Origin: Moniliella sp. 'wahieum'
Taxonomy: Eukaryota > Basidiomycota > Moniliellomycetes > Moniliellales > Moniliellaceae
Direction of reading: 5' to 3'
NCBI GenBank assembly: GCA_003971905.1
Contig: RSEE01000055.1
Span: 389,579 to 453,578 of the forward strand
DNA: 64,000 bases
Below are positions 11,822 to 22,700 of the stretch, one piece after another. The notes beneath the pieces are model-generated. The model worked only from the letters and a program-made list of their open reading frames with translations. It was not told the DNA's origin and made no database searches. The translations under genes and the position numbers were made by a program. How positions within the stretch are numbered: position 1 is the first letter of the stretch; every line of letters starts with the position of its first letter.

Positions 11822-14137
11822 CATGCGCCTCTACCTCGCCGTCGACTGTGGCGGCACCAAGGCTGCGGCAGTGGTGCGATGGCACTGGCCACGTTCTGGG
11901 CCGAGGTCTAGGCGGTCCCGCCAACTTTACCGATGTCGGCTGGCACGTCTTTTTCCGTTCGCTGCGTACCGCTGTGGACCATGCGATGGCCCAAGCTAAG
12001 GAATCCGCTTCGTCCCCCACCGCCTCGGTTGGCGACAAGGCTGTCCTGCCGCTCTGCCGTGCCTGGTCCGCCCAGTCGCGCGCATGGAAACGCAGGAGCA
12101 TCCACGAGGGTATCGTACCCACGGGAGAGCAGCATATTTTCGAAGCGGCCTGGCTTGGCATAGCAGGCGTCGATTCAGCCAGTACTGTGCACCTACTTTC
12201 CCCGCCTGTAGCTGCGCTCTTGGGCTTACCTCCACCTCCTACCCCGCGCCTCGTACTGGCTAACGATACTTCCTTGTTGGCTGCCCCGGTGCACGACCTC
12301 CCCGCCCCCCTAACGCCAGCCGAACCGGCGTCGTGGTGATTGCCGGAACAGGTTCGATCGTCACGGGCTACCGAGTGGGTAAGGCATCGTCTGACCTGGC
12401 TAGCTTTGGTCGCGTAGTGGCCTCGGTTGGTTGCTCGGCGACGAAGGGTCCGGGTACGCTGTGGGACGCGAAGCCGTACGTGCCGTACTGCGTCAGGCGG
12501 ATGCAGCCCGCTTCGTCGATGGCTCCGACGAGGACGATGTGGCTTCCGAGACGGAAGATGAGGAGGAGGACGAGGAGGGAAGGACGAACAATGAGAACAA
12601 TGACGACTCGGCGGCACAGGTTACCCATACGCTTTACGTGATCGTATTCTTACGGAGTACAATCTCAGTTCGACGATGAACTGTTTGGTGTGATTTACGC
12701 TTCCGACACGCACGGTCGCGAACCTAGCAAAGAACCTTCCTCCCCCGTCGCTCTTCCCTTCCGCACCGGCCTCGCCTCAAAGTAGAAGGGACGACCGGCT
12801 GCTCCCCCCGGTCCTAATGCGCCACACCGGAGCGTCCCCTCACCCCCATCGCACCCCTCAGCACCGAACGGCCAGGTACACCCGCTTCCTTGGCCACGGC
12901 CAGTGAAGGTGAAGCCGAAACCGAAGGTGAAGTCGAAGGTGAAGGAAAGGCAGTGGGAGAAAGAAAGGCAGAACGAGGGAACCCATTCTCCCACGACACA
13001 AGACAAGGAAGCGGAGAAAGACGAGGAACGAGCAGCGGCATCCTTGACAGCTGCTAGTGAATGGGCCGAACGTATGATCTCCCAACCTACCCACTTGGCT
13101 CGCGACCGTACCATACGCGCTAAACGTCCCGCCCCAGCATTGAAGTTGGACAACTCGGATGAACCCCCCGCGGGGCAGGACCCCCACCCCCACCCTCAAT
13201 CGCAACAGCAACAACAACGAGAACAACAGGGTCAGGGTGAGGGGCAGGGACAAGAACGAGGTCGGGACCGGGGGAACGCACCTAATCCGCCCAATCCGCC
13301 CAATGCCGCACCGACTGCGGCTGCCAAACCCGTGATGGCCCAAGCGCCCAAACATAGGTTGGCAGCCTTGGCGCCCGTCGTGTTCCATCTGGCCTTTGGC
13401 ATGGAGATGCATTGGCTTTGCTCGTCTTGCGCACCCAAGCAGATTGCATTGCGCGGCAAATTGCTGAGCTGGTCCGGCCCGTGCGTCCAAAGGCAAAGGG
13501 ACTAAAGGTATCTGTGCCCCCAGCGGGACTAACGGGGTCTGCGGGATCTGTTGGGCAAAGGGATCTGTGCAGCAGGGGGAGAAGAAAGTACGTTTTGGGC
13601 ATGGGATTATGCGGGCGCTACGCGTGTAGGGCGACACCGTCGACCGCGCGCGGAAAATGCTGTGCTGTGTATGGGTGGAAGTTTATTGGGTGTGGATGCG
13701 TATGCTCATTTGCTCCTGCGCCAATTGGCGGCCCGTGGCGTGCACTTTGCTCGTGCTTGTTCGTACCCGACCCGGCGAGGAGTGGCGCCCTAGCCCTCGC
13801 TCGGTTGTGGGAAGGAAGGCGTGATGCGGGAGGTGTGGAGGGTGTGGGCGGGGGAGTTAACCCTCCTGTACCTGTACAGGGCGCGGGGGGTCAGGTTCAG
13901 AATGCGTCTACCTCGCATCAGCTTCACCTCGCTCCGCTTTCTTCTTTGGTTCGTACCACGAACCCGAGCACGAACCTGAACACGAACCGAGTACGAGCAC
14001 GAACCCAACATGAGTACGAGTACGAACGTGAGTACGAACTACGCGCCAGTGCACTGGGACTATCTGCTACGCGACTGGCGGCGCAGGACCTGCTGCGGCG
14101 CCCGTGGCTGTGGCCGAGTGGGTGTAATCCCATTTAA
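11822..14137 (+). CDS. N-acetylglucosamine kinase (BadF/BadG/BcrA/BcrD ATPase family)
   Basis: Phosphorylates GlcNAc to GlcNAc-6-phosphate using ATP in the cytosol, salvaging chitin-derived sugar. The start MRLYLAVDCGGTKAAAVV at 11822 carries the phosphate-1 motif. LGIAGVDS follows at ~12157, then LANDTS (~12257), the phosphate-2 motif GTGSIVTGYR (~12347), and the GDEGSGYAVGREAVRAVL signature near 12440. The C-terminal lobe is visible as VLCMGGSLLGVDAY (~13658) and VPDPARSGALALARLWEG (~13770). Between the lobes sits a long insert: a Glu/Asp-rich tract (~12,520-12,600), a Lys-rich tract (~12,900-12,980), and a Gln/Asn/Pro-rich tract (~13,190-13,310). The frame changes several times, near 11,865, 12,330, 12,430 and in the insert. 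The end is taken as the stop at 14137. Family is secure; exon limits are not. Confidence 0.75.
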
Positions 14138-15501
14138 TGTGACGGACAAGCAGGCGGGGCAAAGGGCAAAGCGCAAGGGCAAGTGCAAGGATAGGGCAAG
14201 CGATCAGCCGTGTCTGGTACCTAGAAACTGTGTGTGTGGGGGGGGGCGATGTTTATGTTGCAAGCGGGGTGGGGGCAGTACGGTGGGCCAGTGGGAAGGC
14301 TTAAGGCTTAAGGCTTAAGGTGAGAGGTGAGAGGTGGGGGCTAGGAAGGGACGGGGAGGATGGGTGGATGGATGGATGGCGTGCGGCGGAAGATGGGCTA
14401 TGGGGGTGCTGTGGAGAGGGATGGGATGGGATGGGATGGGATGGTGTGCTACCTGGATGGAAGCAGGTTGGCCCTGGCCTGGGTCCAGGTGGAGATCGGG
14501 CCAAGCGCTAAGCTTTAATTAAGCCTTACCTTTAAAATGTTAAACGTTAAACGTTAAGCTCCAGCTGTAAGCTTTGAGCAATTTGAGCTTTAAGCTTGAA
14601 GCTTGAAGCTTAGGGACGGTGGCGCGGGCCAGCAGCGCAGTTGGAAGTGAAATTGAAATTGAAATTGGAATTGCACGTGCCTGCTATGGTGTGCGAAAAA
14701 TGAGTGCGTGAGTGCGTGAGTGCGTGCGCCTGAGACTCAGGCCGCTCAGGCATGATGCATGATGGTGCATGATGCATGATGGGGGCAGGTGCGCAGTGTC
14801 GACGCACCGCGTCTTGGAGCTTGAGGGGCTGGGCTTGCGCTGGCCCGCTGCGCAGCGCATGGGCACACGCGCAGGGCGCAAGTGTACCATGGCGACATGT
14901 GACGCGTGTGACGTACTGAGGTACTGAGCTCAATATCCAATCCACTCCTCAGACTGAGGACGGAGTTGCTGAGTTGAGGCGTTGAGGCGTGCTGAGCTCA
15001 GCCTGAGCGCTGACGCCACGCACTGGCTCAGTGTGTCCTGGTCCATACTGCATACTCCATGCCGATGCCGATGCAGGGGGGCCCGCCGAGGGGGCTGGCT
15101 GGACGTAGCTTGCAGGAGGCAGGAGGCAGCAGGCAGCAGGGGGGGCGGGGGGGCAGTGTGCGGGTGGCTGGGATCATCGTTCGAGGATGGAAGATGGGTG
15201 ATGCCTTTGTGATGCATGGGTGATGCACGATGTCGATGCCTTGTGCCATCGGGGCGGGGGGCGAGTGTAGGGCCAGTGCAGCCCAGCGCTGGGCGGCGGC
15301 GGGCCGACGACAGCCCGGCGTCCACGGCCTCGCTACTCCGACGGGGGGGGGGGGGACGCAGAGACCCAGGGACCCAGGGACTGGGGACGCGGCAGCAGCA
15401 GCACAGCGCATCCAGCATCCAGCATCCAGCATCCAGCATCCAGCATTGCCCTAACCCACCACCGCTAGCAGAGGGGGGAGCTAGTCTGCGCTCGCATCTA
15501 C
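14138..15501. other. Spacer with microsatellites and palindromic words
   Basis: No gene seen. It holds GATGG repeats (GGGAT x4 near 14,422-14,442), AAGCTT repeats near 14,560-14,610, GTGCGTGA repeats near 14,703-14,725, ATGCAT palindromes near 14,754-14,780, a poly-G run near 15,343-15,353, and CATCCAG x5 near 15,408-15,445. Confidence 0.6.
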
Positions 15502-16974
15502 TTGGTCTGCGCTTGTCTCCACTCGTCTCTACTTGGCCTCGCTTGCCTGGCCTGTTGCTCGCTTCTCCTGCCCTGCCCCCTCCCCACCGTCCCCCCGCCA
15601 TGCCAGCCGATCTGCTGCGGCTGCTCTAGGACCCCCCACCCCCACCCCCACCTTATGCACCTTCCCTGCGCCCCCCCCGCCCAGCCCCCCCCCGCGTTGG
15701 GCGGCCCACTCCCAGTCCCACTCGACTCACTTGCCCTCCGCTCCGTTCCCCGCAACTTGCCCCTCAACTCCGCTCTCCGCAACTTGCCCCTTCGCTCCGC
15801 TCTCCACACCGCCCACGACGTCCACCGCGCCCCGCCCTTGCTCGGCTCGACACCACCCCGCACCTCGCTCGGCATACCGCCCCGCCCGCCCCGGCACCAG
15901 CCCCGTCTAGCCCACACACTATCCTCTCCGCGTCCGAGTCGCAGCCACACCCACACGCACATGCACATGCACATGGACATACGTTCGTCGCTTCCCCCGC
16001 GCCCCTCACTCGCGTGGGGGCATGAGGAACCCGTATCGATGCACCCATCTTTCCTCCCTCCCGCACGTGGTGGTATCTCCACTATTCTCCCGTCCTTTCT
16101 CTACGTCGGACCTGACGTGACGTGCAGGGAAGACGTGGCGGCGCTCGAGGCGCTCGGGATCACGCATATCCTCAATATGGCCACGGAGATTCCAGATGGA
16201 GGTTCGCCGCACCTCGGTCTGCCGAGCCTGTTCCACTGTCTCAAAGTCCCGCTTACCGACTCGGTCGAAGAGACGAAAGTCCAGGCTTCGATCACGCGGA
16301 GTTGTGCGTTTCTTGATCGTGCCCGTGATGCCCAGGGGAGAGTGTACGTTCACTGCAAGGCAGGTCAAAGTCGAAGTGTGTTGGTCGCTATGGCTTATCT
16401 GATTCATAGCCAACACATCACTTGGCGCCAAGCCTACCATACCGTCTTGGCTCAACGCCCGGTCGCTTGTCCGAACTTGGCGTTCATTGCGGAACTCATG
16501 GCGTTTGAACGCGCCAGACTGGGTGAGCCTTTTGGGCTTCCACTTCCACTTCCACTTCTACTTCCATTTCCACTTCCACTTCCATTTCCATCTCCACTTC
16601 CACGTCCATCCGCGTCCACATCCGCCTGGGACACCTCTGCTCCCGTTCCTCTGCAGCTTCCCCTGGCTCCTATTCCTTCGTGTGTGTCGAGCGCTAGCGC
16701 TAGCGCAAGTACCAGTGCCAGTACCAGTGCCAGTACCAGTGCCACCGCCACTAGCGCCTGTACCTCCAGCATGTCTGGTCCGAGCCCTTGTTTGTCGGAC
16801 ACGAGCGCTGATACTGGGCTGACACTGCCGCTGGTGCTGGTACTGGCTCTAGCCCATTTGCCTCCTGCCTCGCTCGCCGCCAGGCAACCCATCCGCTCTC
16901 CGTCAGCTTACCCGCCCCGACCCTCTCGCCACTTACCCTTCCAAGAGGACCATAGTACGTGCGTGCGTGGGTAG
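15502..16974 (+). CDS. Dual-specificity protein phosphatase
   Basis: Cysteine-dependent phosphatase removing phosphate from Tyr and Ser/Thr, as in MAP-kinase phosphatases. The catalytic domain spans about 16,060-16,520: ISTILPSFLYVG, ITHILNMATE, then the general-acid loop VPLTDS, the signature loop VHCKAGQSRS (HCxxGxSRS) at ~16,346-16,378, and the closing LAQRPVACPNLAF helix. This frame is uninterrupted for 490 codons, unusual in this window. The first in-frame ATG is at 15502, but residues 1-150 are Pro/Arg/Ser-rich with no domain and the DNA is a pyrimidine tract, so translation may instead begin at one of the ATGs at 15,961-15,973 or at 16,039. The C-terminus holds Pro-Leu and Ser-Ala/Thr-Ser repeats (~16,530-16,790) and is probably disordered. 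Confidence 0.85.
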   Translation: MVCACLHSSLLGLACLACCSLLLPCPLPTVPPPCQPICCGCSRTPHPHPHLMHLPCAPPAQPPPALGGPLPVPLDSLALRSVPRNLPLNSALRNLPLRSALHTAHDVHRAPPLLGSTPPRTSLGIPPRPPRHQPRLAHTLSSPRPSRSHTHTHMHMHMDIRSSLPPRPSLAWGHEEPVSMHPSFLPPARGGISTILPSFLYVGPDVTCREDVAALEALGITHILNMATEIPDGGSPHLGLPSLFHCLKVPLTDSVEETKVQASITRSCAFLDRARDAQGRVYVHCKAGQSRSVLVAMAYLIHSQHITWRQAYHTVLAQRPVACPNLAFIAELMAFERARLGEPFGLPLPLPLLLPFPLPLPFPSPLPRPSASTSAWDTSAPVPLQLPLAPIPSCVSSASASASTSASTSASTSATATSACTSSMSGPSPCLSDTSADTGLTLPLVLVLALAHLPPASLAARQPIRSPSAYPPRPSRHLPFQEDHSTCVRG

Positions 16975-18332
16975 CTTGCCCCATCGCATCATTCTATGGT
17001 TTCCTCCCCCTACCCTCTTCCTTCCTTACCCCCTTATCCCCCTTATCTCCCTTCCCCCTTTCCTTCCGTCTGCTCCATGTGTCTGTGCTTGTCTCTGTGC
17101 TTGTCTCTGTGCTTGTCCCTATGCTTGTTTCTATCTCCCTTCTCCCCTCTCCCCCGGGCCTCGCGCATTTTTGGTGGAATCCCTCGTTTTGCTCCGCACG
17201 GGTTCGGTAACGTGCGCCCCTTGGCGCAGGTACCGGTTACGCTTACTCTTACGGTGGATCGGTTGATCGGTTGAACCGTTGATCCCTTGATCCGTTGATC
17301 CGTTGAACCTACTTAATTGGATCTCTCTCTCTGCTTGATCGCAGAGACGCGTGTGGGTGGGCTTATGGGCTTATGGCTTATGGGCTGATTGGTGGGTTCG
17401 TAGGCTGATGGTTCGGGGCTGGTAAATGGTGGGCTCGTAGAAGTGTACTAGTAAGGCCCTATTATACTCCTCGGTTCTATGCCCGTGTTCTGACCTCTTC
17501 AGTATACATTTGTAGCCCTGCGTGAGGTAACCAGTAACCGGTACGGCTTGCTAGCTGGGATCCTCATCAACGTTCAACGTTAAACCATCTGGTAAGACTT
17601 ATTGACCACAAACTTCTTCCCAAGCCCTGATGGTCAGCACGTTGGTCTCACGTCTTTTTTCACCTTCTTTTTTCCCTTGACTTTTTCACCTTTCCGCTTC
17701 GGGTTGCACGATTCTGCCAGTGAACGTTGAACGTGAATCGTACTGCAGTGGGCACTCTTTCTTCGTCCCCACGGCTCTTCTAGGACGGAAGTGTCTTCTC
17801 TTCACTAGTACCACCACCGCTCGTCAACTACGTTCAACGAGCTCCAGAGCTCAGATCCCAGATCTCAGTCATCTCTCGTCCATCGTATGGCCCCCGGTCG
17901 GGCCCTCATCAGTCACCTCGTCTCCCCATACAGGGCGATTGTAGTGCCTGGCCTCCTCTCTGTTGGATCTTCTCAGATCTCAAGCAGCACGTCGCACAGT
18001 GCGTGGGTCATGAGACGGATTCATGTTCTGCAGCGCTCCGCTGATTGGCTTCATCTCGGGAAGGTATAGGGAGTGGTGATCATATACCCATCATATCAAT
18101 ATCCTCCACGAAGGTTGCTGTCCTGCTATGGCAACGGTGCCATCTACGTCACGAGTCTCCCTCCTTTTGACAACCCCCTGAACACTATTCCCAGAACCCA
18201 GCTCATTGGTCAATCAATCCTTCAAGCAGTCATTGCTTTTGGGGATGGGGCGAGCACGATCATGAGAAACGCCAACTGGTTGCAGCTTGGGACAACGGCA
18301 TAAAAGCACAGCAATCTGTCGCCTGTGCCGCT
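16975..18332. other. Spacer between convergent phosphatase and succinyl-CoA ligase genes
   Basis: No gene seen. It includes TGCTTGTCTCTG repeats (~17,086-17,128) just after the phosphatase stop and GTTGATC/CGTTGAACC repeats (~17,257-17,310). Two plus-strand open frames (17,720-17,944 and 18,073-18,303) lack domains. Confidence 0.5.
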
Positions 18333-19603
18333 TTAAAGAGCACCCTTGTCCGCTGCCGCAACAGCCTTGGCAGCCTCATCAAGTCCGTCAAACGAGTAGA
18401 TCTTCAACCCCGACTCCTTAATCATAGCCTTGGCTCTTTCTCCTTGGTTCCCTGCAGACGCACCACAAGGGGCACCGACAACTTGAGATCCTTGGTGGCT
18501 TGGATGATGCCTTCGGCAATCACATCGCAGCGCATGATGCCACCAAAGATATTGACAAAGATAGCCTTGACCTTATCGGAGCGGAGGATGATCTCAAAGG
18601 CCTTCTTGACAGCCGCTGCGTTGGCACCGCCACCCACGTCCAGGAAGTTGGCCGGCTCCCCCTTTGAGCTTCAACACGTCCATGGTCGCCATGGCCAGAC
18701 CGGCACCGTTAACAAGACAAGCAATGTTACCGTCGAGTGGATGTAGTTGAGGCCCACTTCGGCCGCCTCGACTTCGTCGGGGTTTTCCTGTGACCAAGTC
18801 CCGCTGAGCAAAGATATCGGTCTGACGGAACTCGGCGTGGTCGTCAAAGCCCAACTTGGCATCCATGCACAGACGCACCATCCTTGGTCTCGGCCAGAGG
18901 GTTGATCTCTACCTGCGTCGCATCTTTCGCCTCAAACACTTGTACAGATTGACAAAGATGCGCGCCGCTTCCTTCTCCTGGTCCGGACCACTAAACCCGA
19001 GCTTGTGCGCATCTCCAGCGCCTGTTGACTGCTCAGACCTTTCTTGAAATCGATCGGAGTGGTAATGATCGCTTCGGGATTGGACTTGGCCACTTCCTCA
19101 ATCGACATACCACCTTGGTTCGAAGCGATCAACACGGGACCTTGGCTCGCACGATCATTCAACACGCAACGTAGTACTCATGCTGCGGCGCACGCGCTTC
19201 AGCTAACACCACCTTGTTGCAAATCCGACCTGCTGCCCCGGTCTGCTTGGTAATCACTTGGCTCCAAGCATTTGCTTTGCCAACGTCTCGGCCTCAGCGG
19301 CATCTTTGAGCAGGTGCACACCACCCTGCAAACCAGAGTCGAAGTGTCCCTTACCCCGTCCACCAGCAAGCACTTGCGCCTTGATCACCGCCCCGTGCGG
19401 AAACGTCCCCGCTGCAGCTTTGGCTTCCGAAGGCGTAGAGGCAGGTACGAACTTGGGTGTCGGAACTTCGAATTGGTTCAGCACGCCCATGGATAAGTAC
19501 TCGTGTGACTTAGGTTGCGCACTTGCTGTGCCCCAGGACGAAGACGAGGCATCATACTCGCCCGCGCTGCAGCACGAAGAGGAGCAGCTGTCATCGCACG
19601 CAT
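18333..19603 (-). CDS. LSC2: Succinyl-CoA ligase (ADP-forming) subunit beta, mitochondrial
   Basis: TCA-cycle enzyme: the beta subunit binds nucleotide and, with the alpha subunit, converts succinyl-CoA to succinate with ATP formation in the mitochondrial matrix. The start at 19603 opens a basic, Ala-rich presequence ([20 protein letters not shown]) leading to HEYLS, the usual mature N-terminus. Then come the ATP-grasp loop [12 protein letters not shown] (~19,370), [10 protein letters not shown] (~19,225), [16 protein letters not shown] (~19,140), NPLAE (~18,900), MDAKLGFDD (~18,860), [14 protein letters not shown] (~18,710) and [15 protein letters not shown] (~18,560). The end [15 protein letters not shown] reaches the stop at 18333. 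The total of ~423 codons equals the family length, yet the frame shifts about five times without losing residues. I see no intron. Expected partner LSC1 is not in this window. Confidence 0.88.
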
Positions 19604-19728
19604 AGTGTAGTGTGTAGTGAAGCGTAGGTAGGAGGCGAGAAGAAGAGAGATCGAGATCTCAGAAGAGAAAAAGGTGAGGGAGAGAGGGGAGAGACGGGAA
19701 AGATGATCTAGAAAGTGGTGAGGGACAA

Positions 19729-19739
19729 GAATATATATA
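19729..19739 (-). promoter_or_regulatory. TATA box of the succinyl-CoA ligase gene
   Basis: ATATATATAAG lies about 130 bases upstream of the minus-strand start codon. An AG-rich (minus strand CT-rich) tract separates it from the ATG, the same arrangement as at other genes here. Confidence 0.5.
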
Positions 19740-22700
19740 AGTGACTGTCATGATGCGTGAGACCGTGAGGCCGTGAGAGCTTCCCTGAGGCTCTGGGGCG
19801 TCACGCGTTCATGCGCCAACGAGATCTGAGAGCGCAGGCAGCAGCCCACTGGCCCAGCCATAGTCAGCATGGGCCACCCATCGGACAAGAGAGATGGGGT
19901 GAGGCGTAAGGCGTGAGGCGTAAGGCGTGAGGTGTGAGGCGTGAGGCGTAGAGTGGGGCTGTGGTGGGCCAGGCGGGTCAGGCGGGCGGAGATGTGGGCG
20001 CGGATGCGGATGCGGGTGCGAGCGCGGGTGCGGGTGCGGGTGCGGGTCGGATGGGAATGCTTATGCTGGGCATCAGGCAGGGTCAAACGCTAAAACGTTA
20101 AAACGTGAAACGTGGAACGTTAATATTTAATCGAAATCTCTTAGATTTTAAACCAGGCCGGGTCCGGGCTTCTCTGCTTCTCTGCTCGTCTGGGCGTCTG
20201 TGGGTGCGAGGCCTGAGGCCTGATGCGTCCTGCCGCACGGATACGCAGTGAGTATTGATGCTCCGAGGCCTGAGGCTCAGCCGAGGGCGCAGGGGGGGGG
20301 GGAGGAAGGCCTCAGGCTTGGAGCAGCTTTGGTATCAATATTGACTGACTGGTGCTTTGCTGCTGTTGCTGCCGAAGGCGGTGCCGACGACGGCTACGCG
20401 CCACCACGACGTGCTCACCGGTCAGCGTCATCAGCTGCACACCCACGCACAGACCACCCCGCCATCCACCATCGACCATCTCATCTCATCTCATCTCATC
20501 TCATCTCATCTTGATCATCGACACCGAACACCAAAACAATCATTAATCAGCGTCAGCATCCGGACTGTGCATCAGTGCATATCAGCACTGTCACCATGTC
20601 ACCCTTGAAGCTAGCTTTAGGCTCCCGCAGGCTCCCGCGCTCCGCGCTGCCGCCGGGATCGGGACGATGGGTAGGGTCTGGTGGGGCCGGTGATGCCGGT
20701 GATGCATGATACATGATGCAGAGGCAGGTGCAGGTGCGTTTGCAGTCGATAGTCACCCAGGGTTACTAACGATGGCATACTCCCCCTCAGGCCTCAGGCT
20801 CAGGTCTCGTTGGTCGTCACCGGGTCACCACAGTCACCTGAGGCCTATACTAGCTAACCCACCACCCGGCCCTAGCTCCAGCTCCAGCGCTCGCCTTACG
20901 CGTTACGCCTTACGCCCAAACCTCTCTCTCATCAAAATCGCCCACCAAGGTGTACTAACTAGTGCTCAGTACTCTCTGTACCATCTACTCAGTACTCACA
21001 CTACGCCTACTCATACTCACCCTCAGCTTCACCGGCACTGTCGCCCCACCACAGTCCCTTGCCATTCGCCAGCACGCCACGAGCCAGTATGCATTGTGCA
21101 GTATGCAGTACCCAGTACTGGTTCCCTATTAGTGCATTGGCGCTTTAGCCAGTACTTAGTACTTAGTGCTAAGCCTATAGCCAGCGCTTAGCCACATTAT
21201 GCATTCCCCACTGACTCCTCCTACCGGCTACCCCTCTCCCGCGCGCCCTTTTGCTCCCGCTGTTTTCCTGGGGCCCCGCACTCGGGAAAACAAGCTCAGA
21301 AGAGTTAATAAGGCTACCTGACCACCGGTGATCGGACGGTGAGCGAACCCAGCAGACAGGATGAATCATTAAATCATTAATCATGCATCATGCATCATGC
21401 ATGGCCATCATCAGCACCTCTGACATTTGCATTTTACTATGGACAGCCCCAACACCGCAGCCCATCATGCATCACAGTCCACAGCAGTGTACCCTCGCCC
21501 GTCTCTTCCTCCAACCTGCAGGTCCCACTCCCTCGCTCCCAGAGTTGCCAGCGGCAGGTCGCCGTGGGGCTGATGGATTTCGGATCATCGATCAGGCAGC
21601 CGCTGCTCAGTGCACTCTGTGGCTCACCGCTCAGGCGACTTACCACCACATATCGATAGCCATGCATTATGCATCAGTGCATCAGTCTTCTTAATTCCAG
21701 TGTGGCGCATTTGCATGATGCGATTGAGAATTGATCTTCACACGCCCCACGCCCACACACCCACACACTCACCGCCTTAGACCTCACCGCCATCCCCTCT
21801 TCTCCCACCGTATCGTGTTCAAGTCAACCGTAGCATCTCGTAATCCCCTACACCCATCCACACCTGGCTTGACAGTTGACCGTCGTTGAGCCGCATCATC
21901 ATCGTTTCTCCTCTTCTGTTGATATCTTCTTCAAGAATTTCATAGCATATATCAGCAACCTTCACCACTGCACATATATCTCTTGCTTTCATCGATCATT
22001 AATCATTGACATCCCGGTTGTTATTAATTGTTGTTCACACATCCATGATTCATCTCATCTCAGTAGTACACTCAGTACTCAGTACTCGGTCGATCGCAGA
22101 TCGCAGATCGCATGCCGTGTACCGTGCGAATCTGCCCCCCTCTCCCCCCCCTCTCACGCCACTCAGTGCTCACATCTCTGTAATATCTTTCTAGTCATGC
22201 TAGTCATCCATTTGATCGATCTCGACGTCGGCGAAATGAATTGAACCAACATTCGCTTCAGCGCCTCGATATCATCAGTCAGTACTCAGTCAAATGTAGG
22301 CTAGTTGCTCTTACTTTACCGTCATCACCTTTCTGATGTACCACTACTGTGACTAGACTACCACTCTCTCACCCGCACAGGTCACATTACTGCCGTCTTC
22401 AATTTGACTCGCCATTCATGCACCATATTCATGCACCATGCTCGAAGGCACGCTTGCACAACCACCATCAATGAAAGATTCTCTTCGCCCAGCTTCTGCA
22501 GCTACCTTCTCCTAAGCCGCAAATCTCTGTATCATCTATGATGTGAACGACTATATAACGTTGAAGGTTCAAGGTTGAAGGTTGAAGGTTGAAGGTTGAA
22601 CCCGCCTTTTGCTGAACGGCTCCTTCGATGGAATCCAACCTTCTGCTTGATGCTGGCTGGGTCAGTGTCTCATCTCGATCATTCTTGTGGTTCTTGAGAG

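Noticed and set aside
11418-12617. Minus-strand open frame of 399 codons over the GlcNAc kinase
   Set aside because: Antisense shadow of the kinase and of a Cys/Val-biased repeat (CACTGCACACTG) upstream; no domain.
18333-19603. Succinyl-CoA ligase as a pseudogene
   Set aside because: Length, order and all catalytic motifs are intact; shifts are single bases like those in every neighbouring essential gene.
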